Assembly (NCBI GenBank): GCA_039793685.1
Contig: JBDRAL010000096.1
Coordinates: 1 to 64,000, forward strand
Direction: 5' to 3'
DNA from: JAAFHI01 sp039793685
Lineage (GTDB): Bacteria; Acidobacteriota; Blastocatellia; Chloracidobacteriales; Chloracidobacteriaceae
Length of the DNA: 64,000 nucleotides
The translations under genes and the position numbers were made by a program. Each line of letters opens with the position of its first letter. Position 1 is the stretch's first letter. The notes under the pieces are model-generated. The model did not search any database and had not been told where the DNA came from. It saw only the letters and a program-made list of their open reading frames with translations. Shown in pieces: positions 51,064-59,431 of the stretch.

Positions 51064-52911
51064 TCAGATGCCCCCCTGAACCGCGACCGTCCGTAACTGG
51101 CGCAGTCCCTGAACCACCACCCGCTCGCCCGGAGCCAGGCCGGTCTTTATCTCGATCCGGTCGGCGGTCTCGATACCCGTCACGGCTTCCCGCTGCTCGA
51201 ACGACTCGCCCCCGCGATACACATAAAAGTATTTTCGTCCGGCGTCGTCGTAGATGGCCGACCGGGGCACGGTGACGCATTCCCGGTTTTCGGCGGTATT
51301 GATCCGGATGGCGGCAAACATGCCGTCCTTGAGGTGGCCGCCCCGGTTTTCAACCTCGAAAACCACCGGCACGGTCCGGTTTTTTGGGTCCACGGCGGCC
51401 CCCACCGTGACGAGCCGTCCGCGTCCGCCATCAATTCGGAAAACTTCATCCGGATAGCTCGGAACGGTGAAGGTTGCCGTCCGGCTGCCGCGCACCGCGT
51501 CGAGATCGGCTTCATACACGTTGGCCTGAATCCAGACCCGGTTTGAATCCACCAGTCGCATCAACACTTTTGACGGCTCGACGTATTCACCAGCCGTCAG
51601 GGCGGTTTCGACAATCACCCCCGAAAGCGGAGCGCGGATTTCAAAGCGACGCGTCGGGGAAACGGCCCGGTCCGGGGCCTTGAAGGTTTCAAGTTGCCGG
51701 GTCGCCCGCTTCAGATCATCTTCGGCCAGAGTCAGGGACAGCCGGGCCTGTTGCAGATCTTTAAGCGGAATCGCTTGAAGTTCATAAAGCCGCTCGGCCC
51801 GTTTGGCATCCACGATGGCCTGGTCGAGTTTTTTCCGGTTCTGGCTGATTTCGGTTTCGAGCCGGGCCCGGTCGGACTGGATCTGAAGGCGATTGACTTC
51901 GAGGGTTGCGGCATCCTGCGCAGGGAGCGTCTGCTCCACAACCGCCAAAACCGTTCCGGCGGCGACCCGGTCGCCGATTGTGAACCGGCGTGAAGTGGCC
52001 GTGAGCCGTCCGGCCACCGGGGCCGTGACTTCGGCGATGAACTGCGTCCGGAAAGTCACCGTTCCATTGACCAGTACCGTTCTGGTCAGTGACTCGCGAT
52101 TGGCTTCCTCGGTCGTCATCCCGAACCGCAACTGGGCTTCCTTGGCAACCTCGACCGTATTGCCGACCGGCGCGGAAGGGGTTTCCGCGGGTTCGGCCTC
52201 CGGTTTCGCCAAGGAAGGCAGATACCGACCCGATAAGTAAATCATCAGTACGGAAGCGGCGACCACGGTCAGGCCGGGCAGGGCCGTCGCCCCGGCGGCG
52301 GACAGAAGGCCACCCTTCTCGGAACGGGCCGAAGCGAAGGTCCGGGCAATCAGGCCCGCTCCCAGAAACGCAATCAGGAGTTGCGCCCCCAACGCAAACA
52401 CGTTGAATGGTTTCGCGCGGACCGTTACGGGAAATTCGATGGTAAAGGGGCGGTTGTCGCCGGTCATGACGGCGACCGCTACCGTACTGGCCCCGCCATT
52501 CTCGAAAACGTATTCCGCTGAAAATCCCCCGGGGCCACCCTCTTTCGACACCGGAACATTGGTCGTCACAACCCGGCCCCGTTCATCCCGAATTGAAATG
52601 GTCACCTTGGCATCGGTCAGGGGCAACTCGCCCCCGGCCAGTCCGCCTTCGACGATTTCGACCACCTTCAGGTCAAGGTGAACCTTTTCACCCACCTTGG
52701 GATTGGCGGGTGTCCGGGTCAGTGTCGCCTTGAATTCACCCTGTCCGGTTTTGATGGAGTTTGAAAGGGAGGCTGGTTTGGCCCCTCCGGCCACCGGTTT
52801 TGAATGATCGCCGTGATCCTCGTCCCCATGAGCCGCCGCCGAAACGGAAAGGGCCAAAAGGGCAAGCAGGGAGAAAAGGAAGATTCGGGTACGCGAGGCT
52901 GCCATGGTCAA
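51064..52911 (-). CDS. RND periplasmic adaptor (CusB/HlyD type) with His-rich N-terminal module
   Basis: About 615 residues, longer than a typical adaptor (about 400). A signal peptide (ending VSAAA) is followed by HGDEDHGDH, an Ig-like/YtkA-type beta domain (about 55-165), a membrane helix (about 172-192) and a second helix (about 212-232). Only then comes the canonical adaptor: LRFGMTTEEANRES, lipoyl halves VTAPVAGRLTA and IRAPLSGVIVETALTAGEYV, an alpha-hairpin and the beta-barrel end. The extra module resembles the separate protein at 54903 (also AHG-EDHG). Start lies 5 bases after the lipoprotein gene; stop is 1 base before the RND start. Confidence 0.88.
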   Translation of the reverse strand: MTMAASRTRIFLFSLLALLALSVSAAAHGDEDHGDHSKPVAGGAKPASLSNSIKTGQGEFKATLTRTPANPKVGEKVHLDLKVVEIVEGGLAGGELPLTDAKVTISIRDERGRVVTTNVPVSKEGGPGGFSAEYVFENGGASTVAVAVMTGDNRPFTIEFPVTVRAKPFNVFALGAQLLIAFLGAGLIARTFASARSEKGGLLSAAGATALPGLTVVAASVLMIYLSGRYLPSLAKPEAEPAETPSAPVGNTVEVAKEAQLRFGMTTEEANRESLTRTVLVNGTVTFRTQFIAEVTAPVAGRLTATSRRFTIGDRVAAGTVLAVVEQTLPAQDAATLEVNRLQIQSDRARLETEISQNRKKLDQAIVDAKRAERLYELQAIPLKDLQQARLSLTLAEDDLKRATRQLETFKAPDRAVSPTRRFEIRAPLSGVIVETALTAGEYVEPSKVLMRLVDSNRVWIQANVYEADLDAVRGSRTATFTVPSYPDEVFRIDGGRGRLVTVGAAVDPKNRTVPVVFEVENRGGHLKDGMFAAIRINTAENRECVTVPRSAIYDDAGRKYFYVYRGGESFEQREAVTGIETADRIEIKTGLAPGERVVVQGLRQLRTVAVQGGI

Positions 52912-52916
52912 CTTCC

Positions 52917-53474
52917 TCAGTGGGTGTGCGGTTTTCCGTAAATCGCCTGGAGGTTCAATTCCGCGTCGTAAATGGCTTTGACCACTTTTTCCGCTCCGGC
53001 TTTGTCGGTCCCGGTGAATTTCAGGTCCTTGCCGATCTTGAAGGCGTCGTCGTGGGTCTTCTTCGCGAACTGATCGAGAAAAGCCGGACCTTCCAGTTCG
53101 GCTTTGCCGCCGCTTTTGGCGACTCCGACCTTCTTGATGTCCACGTTGTTATCGACCACGAGCAGATAGGTTGCTCCTTCCGCCTGGACCAGCGTGGCAA
53201 CGCCCTGCGTCGTTTTCTTGCCGTCCTTCATCGAAAAAGCCACATAGGCGGTGAAATCCTCACCAGCCTTGGTTTTGGTGGTCTGAGCCATGATGGAAGT
53301 GGCGTCGGGAAAGGCGGCCTTGACCTCGGCGGGTGTTCCGTCGGATTTGGGCGTTTCCGCAGCCGGTTTGGTTTCGGCGGGTTTTTCAGCCGGTTTTTCA
53401 GCGGGTTTTTCGGCGGGGGCGCCGCAGGCGGCAGTGGCCGCAGCAAGGAAGAAGGTGGCGATCAGTTTTTTCAT
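52917..53474 (-). CDS. Lipoprotein of unknown function in metal-efflux operon
   Basis: About 185 residues. The signal peptide ends in a lipobox-like AATAAC, then comes a repeat of EKPA units (about 20-36) as a flexible spacer. The folded part (about 50-185) has VKAAFPDATSIMAQTTKTKAGEDFTAYVAF and ends in the His-containing GKPHTH. This loosely resembles FMN-binding/lipoprotein sensor folds, but I do not assign it. It lies between the outer-membrane channel and adaptor genes of the RND operon. The terminal His pair could bind metal. Confidence 0.65.
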   Translation of the reverse strand: MKKLIATFFLAAATAACGAPAEKPAEKPAEKPAETKPAAETPKSDGTPAEVKAAFPDATSIMAQTTKTKAGEDFTAYVAFSMKDGKKTTQGVATLVQAEGATYLLVVDNNVDIKKVGVAKSGGKAELEGPAFLDQFAKKTHDDAFKIGKDLKFTGTDKAGAEKVVKAIYDAELNLQAIYGKPHTH

Positions 53475-53498
53475 GGTTTCTCCGTGAAAAGTATTGAA

Positions 53499-54899
53499 TT
53501 AGGGCAGTGGTGAGCCGACGGCTCGTTCGAGATCGACCCGGGCCTGATACACGGCCAGTTGAGCCGCGCGCAGACCGGCGCGGGCCTCGATGACCTTGCG
53601 TTGTTCGTTGAGGACGTCCATCAGCCGGAATTGGCCGGCTTCATAGGCGCCGCGAATGATGCGTAAATTGTTTTCGGTTCCCGGTTGCACATAGCGCACG
53701 AGCAGCGCGAGGGTGCGCGAGGCATTTTCATATCGGGTCAGTGCAACCCGTACCTCGCGGCTGACAGTCAGTTCCAGTCGTTCGCGCTCGGCGCGGGCAC
53801 GGGCGATTTCGGCCGATGCCGCGGCGATATTTCCCCGGTTCCGGTTGAAAAACGGAAGTTCGACCGACACCCCGAACGTCAGCAGGCGGTCGTTGTCGCG
53901 CACGTTCACCAACGGCCCGCCGCCGGAGAACGAGCTGAATCCATACCGGTCGTCAAAAAAAGTATTGTCGAGGGTGTACTTGAAGGAACCCGTTACGTTG
54001 GGAATGGCATTGGCTTTCTGAAGCCGAACCCCGGCCTCGGCTTTTCGCTCATTCAGCCGCGCAGCCTGAAGGTCCGGTCTTTCCGCCAGCGCCAGCGCCA
54101 GCAATCCGTTGGCGGAAGGTGGGTTGGCCGGTTCGAGATTGATTCTGACCCGAATCGGAGCCTCGTCGGACATTTTGGTCAGTTCGCGCAGCCGGGCCGC
54201 GCCTTCGGCGATTTTTTCACCGGCGCCGATCCGGTCGGCATCGAGGCGGTTGATTTCGACGGCCAGCAGGCTGCGTTCAAGTCCGGAGGCGTCGCCTTCC
54301 TGAAACCGCGCTTCGACGATGCGGAACAGTTGGCGGTTGAGATCCGCGACTTCCTCGGTCGCCTGAAGGGTCTGAATAGCCGAGACGTACTCCCCAAAGG
54401 CCGACCGGACCTCGGCCCGAAGGGTCCGTTCCGCGTCGGCAAGCCGTTTACGGGCCGCTTCGACTTCAAGTGCCGCCACTTCAATGCGCCGGGATCGCTT
54501 GCCACCCACTTCAAAGGGATAACTGACGCCGAACAGATAGGAATTTTCAGGCGCCGAAACGGGGTTGCGGGTTCGTTCGAAATCGAAGGTCGGATTGGGC
54601 CGGGTTCCAGCCTGCCCGCGTTCTCCTTCCGCCCGGGCGATTTCCTGCCGCGCAACTTCCAGCGAAGGATTTTCCCGAAGGGCGACTTCGATCAGACCCT
54701 CCGCCGTGTACCCGTCAACCGGATCGATGAACTGGGCGGCGCGGGGAAGGTCGAGGGGCGAATTCAACCCCTCGACCGATTGGGTGGCCGGTCCAGCGCC
54801 CTGATTTCGGGCGACCGCAACAATCTGGGAAAAGGCCGTCGCTTGCAGCGTAAAGCACGCCAGAACGAAGAACGCCAGTCTGGGAAAGATTCGACGCAT
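53499..54899 (-). CDS. TolC-family outer-membrane efflux protein (CusC/CzcC-like)
   Basis: About 466 residues. The signal peptide (about 1-25) is followed by two repeats of the outer-membrane-factor fold with long helices and strands, for example LIEVALRENPSLEVARQEIARAEGERGQAG (in parts), GVSYPFEVGGKRSRRIEVA and FGVSVELPFFNRNRGNIAAA. It forms the trimeric exit duct for the RND pump. It is the second gene of the operon, 3 bp after the small His-rich protein gene. Confidence 0.9.
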   Translation of the reverse strand: MRRIFPRLAFFVLACFTLQATAFSQIVAVARNQGAGPATQSVEGLNSPLDLPRAAQFIDPVDGYTAEGLIEVALRENPSLEVARQEIARAEGERGQAGTRPNPTFDFERTRNPVSAPENSYLFGVSYPFEVGGKRSRRIEVAALEVEAARKRLADAERTLRAEVRSAFGEYVSAIQTLQATEEVADLNRQLFRIVEARFQEGDASGLERSLLAVEINRLDADRIGAGEKIAEGAARLRELTKMSDEAPIRVRINLEPANPPSANGLLALALAERPDLQAARLNERKAEAGVRLQKANAIPNVTGSFKYTLDNTFFDDRYGFSSFSGGGPLVNVRDNDRLLTFGVSVELPFFNRNRGNIAAASAEIARARAERERLELTVSREVRVALTRYENASRTLALLVRYVQPGTENNLRIIRGAYEAGQFRLMDVLNEQRKVIEARAGLRAAQLAVYQARVDLERAVGSPLP

Positions 54900-54902
54900 C
54901 GC

Positions 54903-55478
54903 CTAGTTTCCCTGAAATTCGAACGGCTGTTTTTCACTCGTTTGACGGCGCGGGCCGAAAACAAGGACAGCCGAAAGAACCGCCAGCGCACCGCTCAGGA
55001 GCAGGAGCCAGACCGGGGGCGCATCGTTTGCAGCGGGCGCGATGGGTGCCGAAACACCAATGGGCGCAAAGGCGAAACCTTCGGTGAAGGATTTCCCGGT
55101 CAACCCGGCCCGGACCTTGTATTGTCCGGGATTGCCCGGGGTGAAGGTGAATTCGTACTGTCCCGGCAATTCACCCGCCTTGGCCGGAATCCGGGCTTCC
55201 TTTCCGTTCGGATCGGTCATGGTGACGATGATTTCAAGCCCGGTGACCGGTCGGTTGGATCGCTTCTCGGTCACGAAAACGAAGAGCCTGCTTTCCTTGC
55301 CGGGGGCGAGCACCGGATACTTGAAAAGGGCTTCCACATCCTCGCCCGCGGCCATCTGGACGGTCATTCCACTTTTCGTCGCGGCCGGAGCGCCCCCGCC
55401 GTGATCCTCGCCGCCATGTGCGAGCGCGGCGGTAGTCATCAGCATGAGGGTGAAAATGGTGAGGAGTGTGCGTTTCAT
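54903..55478 (-). CDS. Periplasmic His-rich YtkA/Ig-like protein with C-terminal helix (first gene of efflux operon)
   Basis: About 191 residues from the ATG at 55478, which has GGAGG 8 bases upstream. A signal peptide ends at AALA; HGGEDHGG follows directly. A beta-sandwich (about 45-150) contains VTEKRSNRPVTGLEI, ARIPAKAGELPGQYEFTF and NPGQYKVRAGLTG. One membrane helix (about 160-180) and a short tail close the protein. It resembles the N-terminal module fused to the adaptor at 51064. It probably binds metal in the periplasm and is expressed from the sigma-54 promoter just upstream. Confidence 0.75.
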   Translation of the reverse strand: MKRTLLTIFTLMLMTTAALAHGGEDHGGGAPAATKSGMTVQMAAGEDVEALFKYPVLAPGKESRLFVFVTEKRSNRPVTGLEIIVTMTDPNGKEARIPAKAGELPGQYEFTFTPGNPGQYKVRAGLTGKSFTEGFAFAPIGVSAPIAPAANDAPPVWLLLLSGALAVLSAVLVFGPRRQTSEKQPFEFQGN

Positions 55479-55511
55479 GATCTGACCTCCGATTGTTCGG
55501 ACCATTTGTCA

Positions 55512-55527
55512 GGCAATCTCCGTGCCA
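55512..55527 (-). promoter_or_regulatory. Sigma-54 promoter of the metal-efflux operon
   Basis: On the minus strand the sequence TGGCACG-GAGA-TTGC fits the -24/-12 consensus TGGCACG-N4-TTGC exactly. It starts transcription near 55500, about 22 bases before the first operon ATG. The divergent gene pair encodes a sigma-54-dependent activator. Confidence 0.8.
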
Positions 55528-55600
55528 CCCTGACATTTCTCCTGAATTCGCTCCATTTCAGGTCTTGGATGGGTGGCAGTCCCTTTTTTCATTTCGAAAT

Positions 55601-55617
55601 TGTCCGTCGGGCAGACA
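55601..55617. promoter_or_regulatory. Upstream activator site 1 (TGTCCG-N5-CAGACA)
   Basis: Near-palindrome about 100 bases upstream of the predicted sigma-54 start. Its half-sites match those of the second site; centre-to-centre distance is about 22 bp, two helical turns. Confidence 0.6.
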
Positions 55618-55623
55618 CTCGCA

Positions 55624-55639
55624 TGTCTGAAAACAGACA
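55624..55639. promoter_or_regulatory. Upstream activator site 2 (TGTCTG-AAAA-CAGACA)
   Basis: Perfect 6-bp inverted repeat with a 4-bp spacer, about 130 bases upstream of the predicted start, a usual distance for NtrC-type enhancers. Confidence 0.65.
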
Positions 55640-55669
55640 CCTCGTTCTTGACGAACCGCTGAAAAGAAT

Positions 55670-55697
55670 GCGGAATGCGGAATATCGAATGCGGAAT
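55670..55697. repeat. Heptameric repeat GCGGAAT x4
   Basis: Units GCGGAAT, GCGGAAT, ATCGAAT, GCGGAAT, between the enhancer-like sites and the histidine kinase gene. The same family is at 13700-13801. No inverted partner close by. Confidence 0.8.
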
Positions 55698-55742
55698 CAA
55701 TAAAAGAGGTGGGACATTCCGCCTTCTTTCTGATCGGGAGTG

Positions 55743-56819
55743 ATGAATGTGAAGGGGAAATCGGTCGAAACCTGGCGGGATGCCTTCCTCATCGTCGTCG
55801 CCATTATTGGGGTGACGGTGGTCCACTACGCCACCGACACGAGGCTGATCCTGCTTCACGAAGCGTTTCAGCGGTTCTATTACCTGCCGATTATCTTTGC
55901 GGCTTATAGATATGGTGTACGGGGTGGTCTGGCGACCTCACTGTTCAGCGCCGCCGTCTATGTTCCGCATGTGTACTTTCATTGGGAAAGCAAGGGGCAT
56001 GCCCTGAGTCAGTATTGGGAAATGAGCCTTTTTCAGGTCATCGCCCTTGTGACCGGCCTTCTTTCAAATGCTGAAAGGAGGGAACGGCTGAAAAACGAAC
56101 AGGCTGCCGCCGAATTGCGCGCGGCCTATGCCGAACTTGAAACCACTGTTGAACGGCTGGTCGCCGCGGAACGGATGGCCTCGATTGCCCAGTTGACTCT
56201 TTCACTCGCTCATGAAATCCGGAATCCGCTCGGCGCCATTCGAGGTGCGGCGGAAGTACTGGAAACGGCGCCTCTGCCGGATGCGGACCGGGAATTTCTG
56301 GGCATTATCAACACGGAGGTCGAGGGGCTGAACCGGTTGGTAAGCGATTTTCTCACCTACGGGCGGCCGCGCACACCCGAAAAGCTGACCACCCATCCGA
56401 ATGAAATCGCCCGGTCAGTGCTAACGCTCGTCCGTCGCCGTGCCGCCGAACAGGGCGTCGAACTTCGGGCCGAGCTTCAGGAGGGCGTTCCGCCGGTCAC
56501 GGTGGATTCCGAGCAGGTCAAGCAGGCCGTGGTCAATCTGGTCCAAAACGGGCTGGACGCCATGCCGAAGGGTGGAGTTCTGACCATTTCCACCCGGGGA
56601 AGGGCCGGAAAATCTGCCATCGCCGTTTCCGATACCGGGCCGGGGCTGGCCCCGAATGCCCGGGAAAACCTGTTTCGTCCGTTTGCCACCACCAAGGCCC
56701 GGGGGACCGGCCTCGGCCTCGCCATTTCGCAGCGGCTCGTCACTCAAAACGGAGGAACGATTTCGCTGGTTGAAAACGGCCCCCCGACCACGACTTTCGA
56801 AATCGGATTTTCGGTATGA
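55743..56819 (+). CDS. Membrane sensor histidine kinase (NtrB-type)
   Basis: About 358 residues. Residues 1-105 have four membrane helices with almost no periplasmic loop. A coiled linker (about 110-145) precedes the HisKA H-box LSLAHEIRNPLGAIRGAAEVL (His near 157) and an HATPase domain with N-box VVNLVQNGLDAMPKGG and G-boxes SDTGPGLAPN and TTKARGTGLGLAI. It autophosphorylates and passes phosphate to the response regulator, whose start overlaps its stop by 4 bases. The pair is divergent from the metal-efflux operon, so it probably senses metal or envelope stress. The signal is unknown. Confidence 0.9.
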   Translation: MNVKGKSVETWRDAFLIVVAIIGVTVVHYATDTRLILLHEAFQRFYYLPIIFAAYRYGVRGGLATSLFSAAVYVPHVYFHWESKGHALSQYWEMSLFQVIALVTGLLSNAERRERLKNEQAAAELRAAYAELETTVERLVAAERMASIAQLTLSLAHEIRNPLGAIRGAAEVLETAPLPDADREFLGIINTEVEGLNRLVSDFLTYGRPRTPEKLTTHPNEIARSVLTLVRRRAAEQGVELRAELQEGVPPVTVDSEQVKQAVVNLVQNGLDAMPKGGVLTISTRGRAGKSAIAVSDTGPGLAPNARENLFRPFATTKARGTGLGLAISQRLVTQNGGTISLVENGPPTTTFEIGFSV

Positions 56820-58228
56820 CGCAACTTACGCAATCTTCCCGGACGGTGCTGCTGGTGGACGACGACGACAGCCTGCGGCGCGTCCTCGAACACCACCTGA
56901 CCCAGGCCGGTTATGCCGTCATCACGGCGCGGGACGGCGCGGAAGGGCTTGAACAGTTCCTGTCCCACTCAATCGGGGTCACAATCACGGATGTCTTGAT
57001 GGACGGAATGGACGGGACGCAGTTGCTGCGTCGAATCCGGGCCATGAACGAGGAAGCCGTGGTCATCGTGATTACCGCCCACGGGACCATCGAGGCGGCG
57101 GTCGAGGCGATGAAACTTGGCGCGCTCGACTACATCACCAAGCCGTTCAACCGCGAGGAGCTGCTTCTGACGGTTGAGCGCGGATTCAAGTACGGGGAAC
57201 TCCTGACGGAAAACCGGTCACTTCGCCGACTTGTATCGGAACGGTTTGAAATTCCGAACATGGTTGGTACGTCGCCCGCCATGCGCCGGGTGTACGCCAC
57301 GGTCGAGAAGGTGGCGCGGACGGATGCGACGGTTCTGATTAGCGGCGAGAGCGGGACCGGCAAGGAAATCGTCGCCAAGGCCATTCACCAGAACAGTCGC
57401 CGCAAGGCCGGTCCCTTCATCGTGGTCAACTGCGGCGCGATTCCGGAGGGATTGCTCGAATCGGAAATGTTCGGCCATCGGAAGGGGGCCTTCACGGGGG
57501 CGGCCGGGGATACCCGGGGGCTTCTGGAAGCCGCCGACGGCGGAACGGTCTTTCTGGATGAAGTCGGAGAAATGCCGCTCGCCCTTCAGGTCAAGTTTCT
57601 GCGTGCGCTTCAGGAAAACGAAGTGACCCGAATCGGCGAAACGCAGCCGCGCAAAATCAATGTCAGATTCGTCGCGGCCACCAACCGGTCGCTTCCCAAA
57701 ATGATCGAGGACGGGACTTTTCGCGAAGACCTTTTCTTTCGCCTGAACGTCGTTCCGCTGAACCTGCCCCCGTTGCGCGAACGGCGCGAGGACATCCCGC
57801 TGCTGGCCGATTTCTTCCTTCGGGATTGTGCCGACAGGTATGACCTTGCCGACCTCCGAATGGAACGGGACGTTCATGTGAGACTGATGGCCCACCCGTG
57901 GCCCGGCAATGTCCGGGAACTCAAGAACGTCATCGAACGGATGGTCGTGCTGGCCGATGCACCGACGATCACCGTGTCGGATCTGCCCGAATCCGTCACT
58001 GCTTCCGCCAAGGCAGTCGGAAATGTCCTGTTCCAATTGCCCGAAACCGGGATCGACCTCGAAGAAGTGGAGCGTGACCTCATTCTGGCCGCTCTTGAGA
58101 AAACCAACTGGAACCAGACCCACGCGGCGCGTTACCTCAATCTGACCCGCAGCGCCCTGATTTACCGGATGCAGAAATTCAGAATCGATCCCGCGCGGAC
58201 GGTTGAAGGGGCAGGGGGGACGCCATAG
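56816..58228 (+). CDS. NtrC-family sigma-54-dependent response regulator
   Basis: A 470-residue activator. The receiver domain (about 10-125) has VDDDDSLRR and the phospho-Asp in ITDVLMDGMDG. The AAA+ domain (about 145-375) has Walker A GESGTGKE, the sigma-54 contact motif GAFTGA and Walker B VFLDEVGE. The C-terminal Fis-type HTH (about 425-460) reads NQTHAARYLNLTRSALIYRM. It should bind the paired TGTCYG/CAGACA sites and drive the sigma-54 promoter of the efflux operon. Start overlaps the kinase stop (ATGA). A short GC hairpin at 58228-58249 without T tract follows. Confidence 0.94.
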   Translation: MTQLTQSSRTVLLVDDDDSLRRVLEHHLTQAGYAVITARDGAEGLEQFLSHSIGVTITDVLMDGMDGTQLLRRIRAMNEEAVVIVITAHGTIEAAVEAMKLGALDYITKPFNREELLLTVERGFKYGELLTENRSLRRLVSERFEIPNMVGTSPAMRRVYATVEKVARTDATVLISGESGTGKEIVAKAIHQNSRRKAGPFIVVNCGAIPEGLLESEMFGHRKGAFTGAAGDTRGLLEAADGGTVFLDEVGEMPLALQVKFLRALQENEVTRIGETQPRKINVRFVAATNRSLPKMIEDGTFREDLFFRLNVVPLNLPPLRERREDIPLLADFFLRDCADRYDLADLRMERDVHVRLMAHPWPGNVRELKNVIERMVVLADAPTITVSDLPESVTASAKAVGNVLFQLPETGIDLEEVERDLILAALEKTNWNQTHAARYLNLTRSALIYRMQKFRIDPARTVEGAGGTP

Positions 58229-58269
58229 CCGGAGTCTCCGAATTCCGGCGGCGTTTCCGGTCATGAACC

Positions 58270-59283
58270 TTATCGGCCGAGAACTGCGCGTTTGGCCTTT
58301 TTCCCGGCCGGGGTGTTATTGAAAAGGTCGCCGCTTCCGGAATCATCCCCGGATTTTGACGTCCGCCCGGTCCAGATCTCGGCGGTCGGGGGGTGACTCC
58401 CCGAAACCTGAAATTGTTCCCCGTTGCTGGCAATGGCGATATCGCCTTCGAGGTCGGTCCGGTGGAGATTGACCCCCAGGGCACGCAGGCGGTCGAGCGT
58501 GGACTGGTTCGGGTGGCCGTAGTCGTTGTCGATCCCGCAAGAAACGACGGCGGCCTCGGGCTGAACCCGCCGCAGAAAGTTGTCCTTGGTGGCATAGCGC
58601 GACCCGTGGTGCGCCACCTTCAACACGCTGACCTTGAGGTTGGCTCCGTCTTCAATCAGCCGTCCCTCGGTTTCATCCTCGCTGTCGCCCGTGAACAACA
58701 TTGAAAACTTCCCGTAATCGAGGCGGAGGATGACCGAATTGGCATTGATCTCGCTGCCCGAAACGTTGGTCAGCCAGGGGAGTCTCGGCCCCAGAACCGA
58801 AAGCGTGATCCCGTTGTCGAGGTTGAATTTCTGGCCGGCTTTCGCGACCGTGATTTTGCCGACCTTTTCCTTCACCATTTCCAACATTTTGGTGTAAGTC
58901 ACCGTCGGATGTTCCTGTCCGCTGTCGAGGACATTTTTTACCGTGACCGCGTTGAGGACATCCCGCACCCCGCCAATGTGGTCGGCATGGGGGTGCGAGG
59001 CCACAAACAGGTCGATGGTGGAAATTCCTTTTTCGCGCAGAAAGGCCACCACCCGTTCACCGGCCTTGTTGAGGCCCGCGTCAATCAGGACGGTTTTCCT
59101 GTCCGGTGTGACGATGAGCAGGCTGTCGCCCTGACCCACGTCAATGGTGTAAACGGTGAGAATTTTCCCGGTCAGCGGCGGCGGCGTTTCCGCCGTCGGC
59201 TTTTTCGGGCTTCTCGAACAGCCTCCGCCGATGAGGAATACCACCAGAAGAAAAAGGGAAAGCAGCGTCGAGGATCGTTTCAT
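58270..59283 (-). CDS. ComEC-type metallo-beta-lactamase-fold lipoprotein
   Basis: About 337 residues. The signal peptide ends in a lipobox-like IGGGC. The MBL domain (about 40-285) has VGQGDSLLIVTPDRKTVLIDAG, the metal motif SHPHADHIGG, FTGDSEDE and KVAHHGSRYATKDNFLRRV, as in the C-terminal part of ComEC/Rec2. ComEC-like MBL domains may degrade DNA; as a free lipoprotein it would act in the envelope. I used the ATG at 59283; another lies 9 bases upstream. It converges with the response regulator gene. Confidence 0.85.
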   Translation of the reverse strand: MKRSSTLLSLFLLVVFLIGGGCSRSPKKPTAETPPPLTGKILTVYTIDVGQGDSLLIVTPDRKTVLIDAGLNKAGERVVAFLREKGISTIDLFVASHPHADHIGGVRDVLNAVTVKNVLDSGQEHPTVTYTKMLEMVKEKVGKITVAKAGQKFNLDNGITLSVLGPRLPWLTNVSGSEINANSVILRLDYGKFSMLFTGDSEDETEGRLIEDGANLKVSVLKVAHHGSRYATKDNFLRRVQPEAAVVSCGIDNDYGHPNQSTLDRLRALGVNLHRTDLEGDIAIASNGEQFQVSGSHPPTAEIWTGRTSKSGDDSGSGDLFNNTPAGKKAKRAVLGR

Positions 59284-59311
59284 GGCATCCAATCCGTTTT
59301 GATTTTTGGAG

Positions 59312-59334
59312 TTTGCTCGCGTAGTTTGAGCAAA
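59312..59334. promoter_or_regulatory. Inverted repeat TTTGCTC-N9-GAGCAAA
   Basis: Perfect 7-bp arms, 29 bases upstream of the lipoprotein ATG and about 100 bases upstream of the RapZ gene. It is a possible operator or UTR hairpin in this divergent gap. Confidence 0.35.
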
Positions 59335-59431
59335 AGAAAATCAACAATAAAGCGATTTCAGGACCACACGGGTCGTTACACCCGGCGGCGCAGCTTCAAC
59401 CCTTGGTTTTTTTCCCATTCAACCCAACGCC

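Noticed and set aside
53685..55703. 672-codon plus-strand frame opposite the TolC and His-rich genes
   Set aside because: Overlaps well-supported genes on the other strand and its sequence is low-complexity, with no domain pattern.
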